Assembly: GCA_963728495.1 (NCBI GenBank)
Contig: CAVSKI010000005.1
Coordinates: 186,001 to 250,000, forward strand
DNA from: JACVRW01 sp963728495
GTDB lineage: Bacteria; Actinomycetota; Thermoleophilia; Solirubrobacterales; Thermoleophilaceae
Direction: 5' to 3'
DNA: 64,000 nt
Part shown: positions 19,932 through 27,493 of the stretch, piece by piece
Numbering within the stretch: the first letter of the stretch is position 1
How the letters are laid out: each line of letters begins with the position of its first letter
Notes under the pieces: model-generated
Seen by the model: the letters and a program-made list of their open reading frames with translations, nothing else
Told to the model about the DNA's origin: nothing
Database searches by the model: none
Position numbers and translations under genes: made by a program

Positions 19932-20984
19932 ATGTACGAGCACAACGGCGAGCAGTACTTCGTGATGGACAGCCACATCCATTTCTGGGACGCGAGCCCC
20001 GAGAACTGGGTGAAGGGGCAGGAGCAGTACGCGGAGGGCTGGATCGAGTGCTTCCACGCCTACATGAGCCTCGCGCCGGAAGAGACGCACTGGCCGATCG
20101 AGAAGTTCCGCAAGTACTCCGAAGAGGATTTCGTCAAGGACGTCTTCGAGGACGGTCACGTCGACGTGGGCGTGTTCCAGTCGACCTATCTCAAGTCGTG
20201 GTACAGCGAGGGCTTCAACACCGCCGAGCGCAACGCGCGGCTGGTCGAGAAGTACCCGGACAAGCTGATCGTCAACGGCCGCTGGGACCCGCGCGAGGGG
20301 GACGCCGGCCTCAGGCAGCTCGAGGAGGACGCGGAGCGCTACAACCTCAAGGGGGTAAAGCTCTACACGGCCGAGTGGCATAACGGCTCGCGCGGCTGGA
20401 CGCTGAAAGACCCGGAGGCGGTGCCCTTCCTCGAGAAGTGCCAGGAGCTCGGGATCGTCAACCTCCACGTGCACAAGGGCCCGACGATCTGGCCGCTGGA
20501 CAAGGATGCCTTCGACGTTTCCGACGTCGATCAGGCGGCCACGAGCTTCCCTGAGCTGAACTTCATCGTCGAGCACGTGGGCCTGCCGCGGATCGAGGAC
20601 TTCTGCTTCATGGCCACGCAGGAACCCAACGTCTACGCCGGGCTGTCGGTCGTGATCGGAGCGCTCATGCACGCGCGCCCCCGCTTCTTCGCCAAGGTCA
20701 TGGGCGAGTTGCTCTTCTGGGTGGGCGAGGACAAGATGCTGTTCGGCAGCGACTACGGCATCTGGGAACCCAAGTGGCAGGTCGAGGGACTGGTGGAATG
20801 GGATTACCCAGACGAGACGTTCTCCGACTACCCCGCGTTCACCACGGAGTCCAAGAAGAAGATCCTCGGTCTCAACGCGGCCGCTCTCTACGGGGTCGAG
20901 GTCCCGACCGAGCTTCAGCTGCCCGAAGGCGCCGGGACTCCGGCGGCGCGCGAGGACGCCGAGTTGGTCGAAGGCTCGGCGTGA
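19932..20984 (+). CDS. Amidohydrolase_2 family metal-dependent hydrolase/decarboxylase
   Basis: 350 residues, ATG at 19932 behind AAAGAGGAG. The HxH metal motif is MDSHIHFWD (His15, His17); NLHVHKGPT supplies another histidine, FIVEHVGLPRIEDF a further one, and the catalytic aspartate is in LFGSDYGIWEP. GVKLYTAEWH lies where the carboxylated-lysine strand is expected. Relatives include gamma-resorcylate and ACMS decarboxylases. Genes of this subtype followed by a DUF59 protein and a Zn-alcohol dehydrogenase accompany propane/soluble di-iron monooxygenase operons of actinobacteria. Here no di-iron monooxygenase is present; a flavin monooxygenase precedes it instead. The stop overlaps the next start (GTGA). 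Confidence 0.87.
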   Translation: MYEHNGEQYFVMDSHIHFWDASPENWVKGQEQYAEGWIECFHAYMSLAPEETHWPIEKFRKYSEEDFVKDVFEDGHVDVGVFQSTYLKSWYSEGFNTAERNARLVEKYPDKLIVNGRWDPREGDAGLRQLEEDAERYNLKGVKLYTAEWHNGSRGWTLKDPEAVPFLEKCQELGIVNLHVHKGPTIWPLDKDAFDVSDVDQAATSFPELNFIVEHVGLPRIEDFCFMATQEPNVYAGLSVVIGALMHARPRFFAKVMGELLFWVGEDKMLFGSDYGIWEPKWQVEGLVEWDYPDETFSDYPAFTTESKKKILGLNAAALYGVEVPTELQLPEGAGTPAAREDAELVEGSA

Positions 20985-21679
20985 CGAGCCGCGGGCGCGT
21001 GCTCGAGGCGCTCGCCGAGGTCTATGACCCCGAGCTCGACGAGCCGATCACGGAGCTGCGGTTCGTCACCTCCTGCGAGGTGTCGGCCGATGGCGACGTC
21101 GACGTGCGGCTGCGGCTTCCGACACCTCAGTGCGCGCCGAATTTCGCCTACCTGATGGCGGCCGACGCGCGGGACGCGATGCGCCGCCTCCCGGAGGTCC
21201 GCCACGTCAGGGTCTTGCTCGAGGGCCACTACACCGGCGAGGAGATCAACGCTGCGATCGAGGGCGGAAAAGGGTTCGGAGAGGCGTTCCCGGGGGAGAC
21301 CCAGGGCGAGCTGGACGCCCTGCGCCGCCTGTTCCAGCGCAAGGCTCTCGTCGCGCGCCAGTCGCGCCTGTGCGAGTCGATGCTGGCCGGCGGCGCCACC
21401 GCCGAGGAGGTCACCTCGCTGCGGGTGGCCGGCCTGCCCCAGGGAGACCCGGAGGCCCAGCGCTGCCTCGAGCTGCGGGAGCGGCTGGGCATCGCGGTGA
21501 GCGACGACGCCGCTGCGTTCGTGCTGCCCGACGGCCGGCCGATCGCGGCGACCGAGCTTCGCCACTGGCTGCGCACCGCGCGCCTCGTGCGTCTGAGCCT
21601 CGAGACCAACGGCGGGATCTGCCGCTCGCTGTTGCGCGTCCGCTACGACCTGCCCGACACAGAGGAGGTGGCCGCATGA
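20981..21679 (+). CDS. DUF59/MIP18-domain protein (metal-sulfur cluster assembly type)
   Basis: 232 residues from the GTG at 20981, coupled to the amidohydrolase stop. The N-terminal 100 residues are a DUF59/PaaD-like domain: VLEALAEVYDPELDEPITEL, then DVDVRLRLPTPQCAPNFAYL with the conserved cysteine, and VRVLLEGHYTGEEINAAIEG. The C-terminal 130 residues are helical, with QSRLCESMLAGGATAEEV, and are seen in homologues beside monooxygenase operons. The domain helps in Fe-S or metal centre maturation. It overlaps the downstream alcohol dehydrogenase by 4 bp. The partner protein being matured is not in view. Confidence 0.82.
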   Translation: MTSRGRVLEALAEVYDPELDEPITELRFVTSCEVSADGDVDVRLRLPTPQCAPNFAYLMAADARDAMRRLPEVRHVRVLLEGHYTGEEINAAIEGGKGFGEAFPGETQGELDALRRLFQRKALVARQSRLCESMLAGGATAEEVTSLRVAGLPQGDPEAQRCLELRERLGIAVSDDAAAFVLPDGRPIAATELRHWLRTARLVRLSLETNGGICRSLLRVRYDLPDTEEVAA

Positions 21680-22713
21680 AGGCAGCGAGGCTGCACGAGT
21701 ACCACCAACCGCTCAAGCTCGAGGAGGTCGACGAGCCCAAGGCCGTGGGGCCCTTCGACGTGGTGGTGAAGATCGGCGCGGCGGGGCTGTGCCGCACCGA
21801 CCTGCACATCCAGGAGGGGCAATGGGCCGAGAAGTCTGAGGTCGAGCTGCCCTACACCCCGGGTCACGAGAACGCGGGCTGGATCCACGAGGTCGGCTCG
21901 GGCGTGACCAACGTCGAGGTCGGAGACACGGTGATCGTGCACCCGTTCATCGCCTGCGGGCTGTGCCGGGCGTGCCGGCGCGGCGACGACATGCACTGCG
22001 CCACCGGCTCCTTCCCCGGCATCAACCGCGACGGCGGCTTCGCCGATTTCCTGTTCACCAGCGCCCGCTCGGTCGTGAAGCTCGACCCGTCGCTCGAGCC
22101 GGCGTCGATCGCCGCTCTGGCCGACGCCGGCCTCACCGCCATCCACGCGGTCAAGAAGGCGATCCCCGTGCTCGGCCCGGGCACACGCGCGGTGGTGATC
22201 GGGGCCGGCGGCCTGGGTCACATCGGCATCCAATGCCTCAAGGCAATGACCCCGACCGAGATCATCGTGGTCGACCCCAACGAGAAGGCGCTCGCACTGG
22301 CGGGCGAGCTGGGCGCCGACCACACCGTGAGGGTCGAGGGCCAGAGCCACATCGACACCGTCAAGGAGCTGACCGACGGTCTCGGCGCCGAGGCGATCAT
22401 CGACTTCGTGGGCGAGAACGGCGCGGTGGAGGACGGCGTGGAGATGATCCAGGACGGGGGCTTCTACTACGTCATCGGCTACGGCCAGAACATCGACATC
22501 CCGACCATCGACGTCATCTCGCGCGAGATCTCCTTCATCGGCAACCTGGTGGGCACCTACGTCGACCTGCAGGACCTGATGACCCTCACCGCGCAGGGCC
22601 AGGTCACGCTGCACACCAGCACCTACCCGCTCGACGCCATCAACGACGCGATGGCCGACCTCGACCAGGGGCGGCTGCAGGGGCGGGGGATCCTGGTGCC
22701 GGCCGGGGCTTAG
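21676..22713 (+). CDS. Zinc-dependent NAD(P) alcohol dehydrogenase (MDR family)
   Basis: 345 residues. Catalytic zinc ligands are in GLCRTDLHIQEG and TPGHENAG; the structural zinc site is complete as CGLCRACRRGDDMHC (Cys-x2-Cys-x2-Cys-x7-Cys). The cofactor motif is VVIGAGGLGHIGIQ. Start ATG at 21676 overlaps the DUF59 stop and is preceded by AGAGGAGG. It resembles the alcohol dehydrogenases (propane/propanol type) that accompany amidohydrolase and DUF59 genes in hydrocarbon monooxygenase operons. It would oxidise a primary or secondary alcohol in the cytoplasm. Its 3' end meets a convergent acetyltransferase gene with a 4-bp overlap. Confidence 0.9.
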   Translation: MKAARLHEYHQPLKLEEVDEPKAVGPFDVVVKIGAAGLCRTDLHIQEGQWAEKSEVELPYTPGHENAGWIHEVGSGVTNVEVGDTVIVHPFIACGLCRACRRGDDMHCATGSFPGINRDGGFADFLFTSARSVVKLDPSLEPASIAALADAGLTAIHAVKKAIPVLGPGTRAVVIGAGGLGHIGIQCLKAMTPTEIIVVDPNEKALALAGELGADHTVRVEGQSHIDTVKELTDGLGAEAIIDFVGENGAVEDGVEMIQDGGFYYVIGYGQNIDIPTIDVISREISFIGNLVGTYVDLQDLMTLTAQGQVTLHTSTYPLDAINDAMADLDQGRLQGRGILVPAGA

Positions 22714-23216
22714 CCCCCTGGCGGTACCGGACCGATGTAGGTGACGAGGAAGGGAAGTAGGCCCAGACGCTCATAAAAGCGGACCGCGTCCGTGTTCGAA
22801 GCGATCACACCCACGCCGAGGTGGCCCACACCGATTCTGTTCAGCTCTTGGTACACCGCCTTGACGAGGGCGCCGCCGACTCCCTTCCCGCGGTGGGCGG
22901 GAAGCACGGTGAGCGTCTCGATCTCCGCGATCCGGTCCGGTGTGGACCACGTCTCCTCCGGGCCCCGCATGTGTACCAGCGCGTAGCCGACCGGCGCCGA
23001 GTCGGCCTCGGCGATCAGGACGAAGGCATCGGGCTCGCTCAGCCAATCCTCGTAGAGCGCTCGCCGCCGAGCCCACGATTCGGCCGGCGTGCGGACGCCT
23101 CCCAGCGCGGCGAGATCGGGCGCGACCTGGGCGTGATGGGCGTGCAGCGACTGCCACAGCGGGCGCAGATCATCAACGCGCTCGAGGCCGGCCCGGACGA
23201 TCCGCGGACTCGTCAT
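22710..23216 (-). CDS. GNAT-family N-acetyltransferase
   Basis: 168 residues from the ATG at 23216 (MTSPRIVRAGLERVDDLRPL). The acetyl-CoA motif A is IAEIETLTVLPAHRGKGVGG, with the R/Q-x-x-G-x-G/A loop RGKGVGG, followed by the ASNTDAVRFYERLGLLPF motif B. The substrate amine is unknown. The start overlaps, or lies 16 bp from, the start of the divergent cupin gene, depending on which cupin start is used, so both probably share a control region with little room for leader sequence. Confidence 0.88.
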   Translation of the reverse strand: MTSPRIVRAGLERVDDLRPLWQSLHAHHAQVAPDLAALGGVRTPAESWARRRALYEDWLSEPDAFVLIAEADSAPVGYALVHMRGPEETWSTPDRIAEIETLTVLPAHRGKGVGGALVKAVYQELNRIGVGHLGVGVIASNTDAVRFYERLGLLPFLVTYIGPVPPGG

Positions 23217-23232
23217 GATGCGAGTTTCACCC

Positions 23233-23685
23233 ATGAACCAGCCAATGCTCTCAGGATTCCAGCTCGACCCCGATAGCGGCGAGCGCGTTCGCTTCGGTGA
23301 CGTGGAGGTGGTCGTGCGGGCCACCGCAGCGAACACCGGCGGCGCATTCGCCATGTTCGAGGAGGTCGATCCGGCCGATACCCCCCTGCACGTGCATGAG
23401 CACGAGGACGAGCTGTTCTACGTCCTGGAAGGCGAGCACGTCTTCCGGGTCGGCGAAGAGGAATTCCAAGTCGGCCCCGGCGGCGTCGTCTTCGCGCCCC
23501 GCGGCGTGCCGCACTCGCAGCGCCGGGTGGTACCGCGCACCGGCAGGGAGCTGGTGATGACCTTTCCGGCCGGCCTCGAGGGGTTCTTCTTCGAGCTGGG
23601 CGAGGCGGAGCGCGATGGCACCCTGGGACCGGAGGCCTACGCGCGTGTGTCGGAGAGGTACGGGATCACCTGGCTCGACGAGTAG
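23233..23685 (+). CDS. Cupin-domain protein
   Basis: 150 residues from the ATG at 23233; in-frame ATGs at 23215/23218 would add six residues but would overlap the divergent gene. Cupin motif 1 is PLHVHEHEDELFYVLEGEHV with the metal histidines and glutamate; motif 2 is GVVFAPRGVPHSQRR with its histidine. It belongs to the small quercetin-dioxygenase-like cupins; role unknown. It is followed by the 365-bp inverted-repeat element. Confidence 0.85.
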   Translation: MNQPMLSGFQLDPDSGERVRFGDVEVVVRATAANTGGAFAMFEEVDPADTPLHVHEHEDELFYVLEGEHVFRVGEEEFQVGPGGVVFAPRGVPHSQRRVVPRTGRELVMTFPAGLEGFFFELGEAERDGTLGPEAYARVSERYGITWLDE

Positions 23686-23691
23686 AGGCTT

Positions 23692-24056
23692 GATGTGGGT
23701 TTGCCGTTCGCGGGCTCGCCCGGCGCTGCGCGAGTCGCCGGCTGCCGGCGCCTACGTTTCTACGGCAGCAACCAACGGTGGACGCGGCCGTGTTGTCGGC
23801 TTTGGCACGTTGCTGTAACGCGGTCGCCAGGTCACTGATCGAGTGTCAAGTTGTGCACCTCATAGATGCACAATCCGCCACTCGGCGAGCGCAGGCGCGA
23901 CGGCCCGGTCGGCGCACCCGTCGGTGTTACAGCTCCGCGACAGCAGTGACAGGTCCGGCCGATCTCCGTCCTTGGTTGCTGTAGTTAAGACGCCGGCCCC
24001 AGCGCACGGGGGCTCGCGCAGCGCAAGCCGGACGCCCGGCGCCTCGAACCCACATC
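23692..24056. repeat. 365-bp imperfect inverted-repeat element (MITE-like or structured intergenic repeat)
   Basis: The 429-bp gap between the cupin and citryl-CoA-lyase-like genes holds no convincing gene. Its ends are perfect 10-bp inverted repeats, GATGTGGGTT at 23692-23701 and AACCCACATC at 24047-24056. Inside them the arms (about 23692-23777 and 23970-24056) keep pairing with shared blocks GCGCTGCGCGAG / CTCGCGCAGCGC and CAGCAACCAACGG / CCTTGGTTGCTG. A second inner repeat pairs TGCTGTAAC (23811-23819) with GTTACAGC (23926-23933). A relative lies at 31383-31608. No transposase, no obvious target duplication. It could be a miniature transposable element or a large structured RNA. Confidence 0.7.
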
Positions 24057-24114
24057 GCGACGACTAGGCGCCCACCCAGCGCGTACGCTTGCCTGCCGCG
24101 ACGAGAGGAGCCGT

Positions 24115-24900
24115 ATGCAGATCGGCAGGGCTCGGGCGCCCATCAGCCGCGTCAGCCAGGCCTATCCCGACAGGGTCGAGGTGCGAGGACGTGACCTCTG
24201 CGGCGACCTGATGGGCAGGCTGAGCTTCACCGAGTACTTCCACCTCCTGCTCACCGGCCGAGAGCCGACGGCCGAGCAGCGCTACTTCCTCGACCTGCTG
24301 CTCGTGGCCATCGCCGAGCACGGGATGATGCCCACCAATGTCGCCGCGCGCATGACGCTCGCCGCGGACCCCGGATCGCTGCAGGGCGCCGTGGCGGCGG
24401 GGATTTTGGGCGCGGGCCCGGTCATCCTCGGCACGTCGGAGGCATGCGCGGCGCTGCTCGAGGAGGCCCAGGAGAAGGTGGAGGCCGGCGGCGAGCCCGC
24501 GGATGTGGCCGAGGACGTCGCGCGGAGGGTCCGCGGCTCCGGCGGCAGGCTGCCGGGCTTCGGCCACCCGGTCCACCGGCCACTCGACCCCCGCGCCGAG
24601 CGCATCCTCGAGCTCGCGGACGAGCGCGGTGTGAGTGGGCCCCACCTCCTCCTCGCGCGCCGCCTCCGCACCGCTGCGGCAGAGGTGTGGGGCAAGCCGC
24701 TGACAATGAACGTCGCGATGCCGATCGCCGCGGTGATGCTTGACCTGGGTTTCCCCTCCGCCACCGTGAAGTCCGTACCGATCCTTGCGCGCACCGCGGG
24801 TCTGCTGGCCCACCTGGCCGAGGAGCGGGAGCGCCCACTCGGCTTTCTCATGGCGGCCGAGGCGGAGGCGGCCGTGGAGTACGAGCCCGGCGCGGACTGA
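24115..24900 (+). CDS. Citryl-CoA lyase / short citrate synthase-family protein
   Basis: 261 residues, ATG at 24115 behind AGAGGAG. It is much shorter than a citrate synthase (about 370-430) and matches the short citryl-CoA-lyase-like family: VRGRDLCGDLMGRLSFTEYF at the N-terminus, RLPGFGHPVHRPLDPRAERI with the catalytic-type histidine, and NVAMPIAAVMLDLGFP late. These proteins cleave or form citryl-CoA-like thioesters; in non-lyase operons the substrate may be another 3-hydroxy-3-methyl acyl-CoA. The stop overlaps the PaaK-like start by 1 bp (TGATG), so it is likely to act on the CoA ester made there. Confidence 0.85.
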   Translation: MQIGRARAPISRVSQAYPDRVEVRGRDLCGDLMGRLSFTEYFHLLLTGREPTAEQRYFLDLLLVAIAEHGMMPTNVAARMTLAADPGSLQGAVAAGILGAGPVILGTSEACAALLEEAQEKVEAGGEPADVAEDVARRVRGSGGRLPGFGHPVHRPLDPRAERILELADERGVSGPHLLLARRLRTAAAEVWGKPLTMNVAMPIAAVMLDLGFPSATVKSVPILARTAGLLAHLAEERERPLGFLMAAEAEAAVEYEPGAD

Positions 24901-26192
24901 TGCCTGCGTCCGAGGACGAGACGCGCCCGTGGGCGGACCAGCTCAGCGCCGACGACGCGTCCTATCGCAGCCAGCTCGCCTACTTGCTCGAGCGATCGGC
25001 TTTCTACCGCGACAAGCTGGGGGCGCCCTCCCTCCGGGACCTGGGTGGCCTCAAGGAGATCTCGCGCCTGCCCCTCACCGAGAAGAGCGAGATCCGGGCG
25101 ACCTGCACGCAGGACAACCCGATCGGCGCGCACCTCTGCGCGGCACCCACCGACGTCGCCCGGATCTACTCGACCAGCGGCACCACCGGCACGCCCAGCT
25201 TCATCCCGCTCACGAGCGGTGATCTCGACAACTGGGTCACGGCATCGGCACGCAGCTACGCCTGCTCCGGTGTCGCCGCCGGGCAACGCATCGTGAGCAC
25301 CTACAACGCCGGGCCGTTCGTTGCGGGCGCGGCGCTGGCCGCCTTCGACCGCCTCGGCCTCTGTCACATCCCGGTGGGCACCGGCAACACGGAACGCCTG
25401 ATGCGTGCGATCGAGCTCCTGCGTCCTCAGGTGGCGGTGATGACGCCCTCCTACGCCTCCCGGATCGTGGAATGGTCCGCGGAGCGGAACTTCGACCTGG
25501 TGGGCTCGAGCGTCGAGCGCGTGCTCGTGGCCGGTGAGCCCGGCGGAGGCGAGCCCGGCTTCCGAGCGAAGCTCGAAGAGGGCTGGGGCGCGCAGGTCAC
25601 CGAGGCGATGGGCATCGGTGACATCGGCGTGTCGCTGTGGGGGGAGTGCCAGGAGCAGGACGGGATGCACCTGGGCGCGCGCGGCTTCGTCCACGCCGAG
25701 CTGATCGACCCCGACTCGGGGGTCGCGCTGGAGCTCGGCCACGGGGCCACCGGCGAGCTGGTTCTCACTCACCTCCGCCACCGGGCCGCGCCTCTGCTTC
25801 GCTTCCGGACGCGCGACCACGTCGAGGTGCGGACCAGCCCGTGCCGGTGCGGCCGCACGGGTCCGCGAGTGCGCTGCATAGGGCGCACCGACGACATGCT
25901 GATCGTCCGCGGCGTCAACGTCTTTCCCTCCGCCATCCGCGAGGTGGTCAGCGGGTTCGCGCCGAAGGTCAGCGGCCACATCCTGATCAAGCCGCGCACG
26001 ACAGGCGTCAAGCAAGAGCCGCCGCTTCCCGTGAGCGTCGAGCTCACAGCGAACACCACGGCACAACCCGAGCTCGCCGAGGCGATTCGCGAGAGACTGC
26101 GCAACGTGCTCGTGGTCCAGACGCGTGTGGATCTGGTGCGCTGGGGCAGCTTGCAGCGAAGCGAATACAAGTCCAAGCTCGTCGAGCACTAG
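24900..26192 (+). CDS. Phenylacetate-CoA ligase-like AMP-forming enzyme (PaaK family)
   Basis: 430 residues. PaaK-type layout: N-terminal YRSQLAYLLERSAFYRDKLG, ATP loop YSTSGTTGTPSFIPLT, the VTEAMGIGDIGVSLWGEC motif, and the C-terminal CRCGRTGPRVRCIGRTDDML with IVRGVNVFPSAIREVV, which distinguishes PaaK from FadD-type ligases. It would convert an aryl or organic acid to a CoA thioester. The start is the ATG at 24900, one base into the citryl-CoA-lyase-like stop. The VOC gene follows 13 bp later. Phenylacetate itself is unlikely to be proven from context because no paaABCDE genes are seen. Confidence 0.88.
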   Translation: MPASEDETRPWADQLSADDASYRSQLAYLLERSAFYRDKLGAPSLRDLGGLKEISRLPLTEKSEIRATCTQDNPIGAHLCAAPTDVARIYSTSGTTGTPSFIPLTSGDLDNWVTASARSYACSGVAAGQRIVSTYNAGPFVAGAALAAFDRLGLCHIPVGTGNTERLMRAIELLRPQVAVMTPSYASRIVEWSAERNFDLVGSSVERVLVAGEPGGGEPGFRAKLEEGWGAQVTEAMGIGDIGVSLWGECQEQDGMHLGARGFVHAELIDPDSGVALELGHGATGELVLTHLRHRAAPLLRFRTRDHVEVRTSPCRCGRTGPRVRCIGRTDDMLIVRGVNVFPSAIREVVSGFAPKVSGHILIKPRTTGVKQEPPLPVSVELTANTTAQPELAEAIRERLRNVLVVQTRVDLVRWGSLQRSEYKSKLVEH

Positions 26193-26205
26193 ACCGAGGA
26201 GGCCG

Positions 26206-26790
26206 ATGCGAAAACTTCAGAGCCAGGGCGTCCACCACATCACGATCGTCGGCGCAGGCCGCCAGACGTCGATCGACTTCTGGGAGGGGGTGCTCGGCAT
26301 GCCCTTTGTGTTCGAGCAACCCAACCTCGACAACGAGTCGGAGAGCCATCTGTACTTCGATCCCGGTGACGGACGACTCATCACCATTTTCACCGACGAG
26401 GAGCGCGAGCACGATCCGACCCGCACCTCGACCGAGCCCGGCTGCGTGCACCACGTTGCGTTTTCGCTCTCGCAGGCCACCTTCCACCAAGCGGTGGAGC
26501 GCCTCGACGAGCGCGGGATCCGCCACAGCGGGGTCAAGGATCGCGGCTTCATGGACTCGATCTACTTCGAGGATCCGCTCGGGCTGCTGATCGAGCTCGC
26601 GTCGTACCGCTTCGAGCCGCCCCTCGGCCACACGCACGCCGACGTGCTGCTCGAGGCGCACAGGATCCGAGTGGAGCGCGGCGACTACAACATCGACCGC
26701 GTCCACCTTGCGGACGCCATCGAGACGCTCGCCGAGCGATCGCGGGCGTCGCTGTCGGACGACCGATCGCCGAAGGACCCCTACCAGTAG
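26206..26790 (+). CDS. VOC-family (glyoxalase/extradiol dioxygenase fold) protein
   Basis: 194 residues from the ATG at 26206 behind GAGGAGG. Two beta-alpha-beta-beta-beta modules: VHHITIVGAGRQTSIDFWEG with the first metal histidine, and CVHHVAFSLSQATFHQAVER with the second, ending in SIYFEDPLGLLIELAS with the metal glutamate. This is the metal triad of ring-cleavage-type or glyoxalase-type VOC enzymes. A helical C-terminal tail of about 45 residues follows. The gene lies between PaaK-like and GST-like genes, which fits an aromatic or thiol-adduct degradation cluster. Confidence 0.87.
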   Translation: MRKLQSQGVHHITIVGAGRQTSIDFWEGVLGMPFVFEQPNLDNESESHLYFDPGDGRLITIFTDEEREHDPTRTSTEPGCVHHVAFSLSQATFHQAVERLDERGIRHSGVKDRGFMDSIYFEDPLGLLIELASYRFEPPLGHTHADVLLEAHRIRVERGDYNIDRVHLADAIETLAERSRASLSDDRSPKDPYQ

Positions 26791-26800
26791 GAGGAGAAGC

Positions 26801-27493
26801 ATGGCCGAGAACACGTTGAGCGTGCTGTTGCCGAGCGTGAACAATCTGACCGCCCGGATCTTCGTACGAGCCGCCGGACTCGACTTCGAGGAGCTGGACG
26901 TGTGGGGCAAGAAGAGCACCCCGGAGTTCCTGTCGAAGGACCCGGCCGATCTCACCCCACTGCTCGAGGAGAACGGACTGCCGAAGGGCGCACTCTGGGA
27001 GAGCTGCGCGATCATGCAGTACCTCTGCAATAAGCACGGCCTCGATCGCTTCTACCCCAGCGATCCGGGTGAGCGGGCGATGGTGGACAGCGCGATGTTC
27101 TACCTGGTCGGGACGTTCTATCCGCTCGTGGCCCGCGCCACCTACCCGACGCTCGGCTTCCCCCAGTACGCGGGCGAGGTGGCGACGTCCGAGGCCGGCG
27201 ACGAGATGAAGGCGAAGGCCCAGAAAGACGCCGAAGAAGCACTCGCCGGGCCGCTCGACGCCTTCCGGGCGTGGTTCCTCGAGGGGAGGACGTTCGTGGG
27301 CGGAGACCATCCGTCGATCGCAGACATGCGCTGGGCGGCCACGCTCGAGTTCCTGCGCGGGATCGACTACGAGTTCCCGGCCTGGGCCGAGGAGTACATG
27401 AGCGCGGTGGAGTCGGCGCTCGGCGACGCCTACTCGGAGCCCGCGGCGGACGTGCGCGGCTTCGTCGGCCAGGTGAAGGAACCGGCCGGCTGA
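26801..27493 (+). CDS. Glutathione S-transferase-family protein
   Basis: 230 residues, ATG at 26801 directly behind GGAGGAGAAGC. N-terminal thioredoxin fold (VLLPSVNNLTARIFVRAAGL, DLTPLLEENGLPKGALWESC with a cis-proline-like LTPLLE segment, then AIMQYLCNKHGL) and an all-helical C-domain with GDHPSIADMRWAATLEFLRG, the N-capping motif of GSTs. It probably conjugates or isomerises a product of the upstream enzymes; the thiol cofactor in actinobacteria is often not glutathione. The last 64 bp overlap the convergent xylR-like gene. Confidence 0.87.
   Translation: MAENTLSVLLPSVNNLTARIFVRAAGLDFEELDVWGKKSTPEFLSKDPADLTPLLEENGLPKGALWESCAIMQYLCNKHGLDRFYPSDPGERAMVDSAMFYLVGTFYPLVARATYPTLGFPQYAGEVATSEAGDEMKAKAQKDAEEALAGPLDAFRAWFLEGRTFVGGDHPSIADMRWAATLEFLRGIDYEFPAWAEEYMSAVESALGDAYSEPAADVRGFVGQVKEPAG

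Noticed and set aside
23692..24056. Insertion sequence
   Set aside because: No transposase frame within the inverted repeats and no clear target-site duplication.
24900..26192. Assignment of the PaaK-like gene to a complete phenylacetate pathway
   Set aside because: No paaABCDE, paaG or paaZ-like genes are visible around it.
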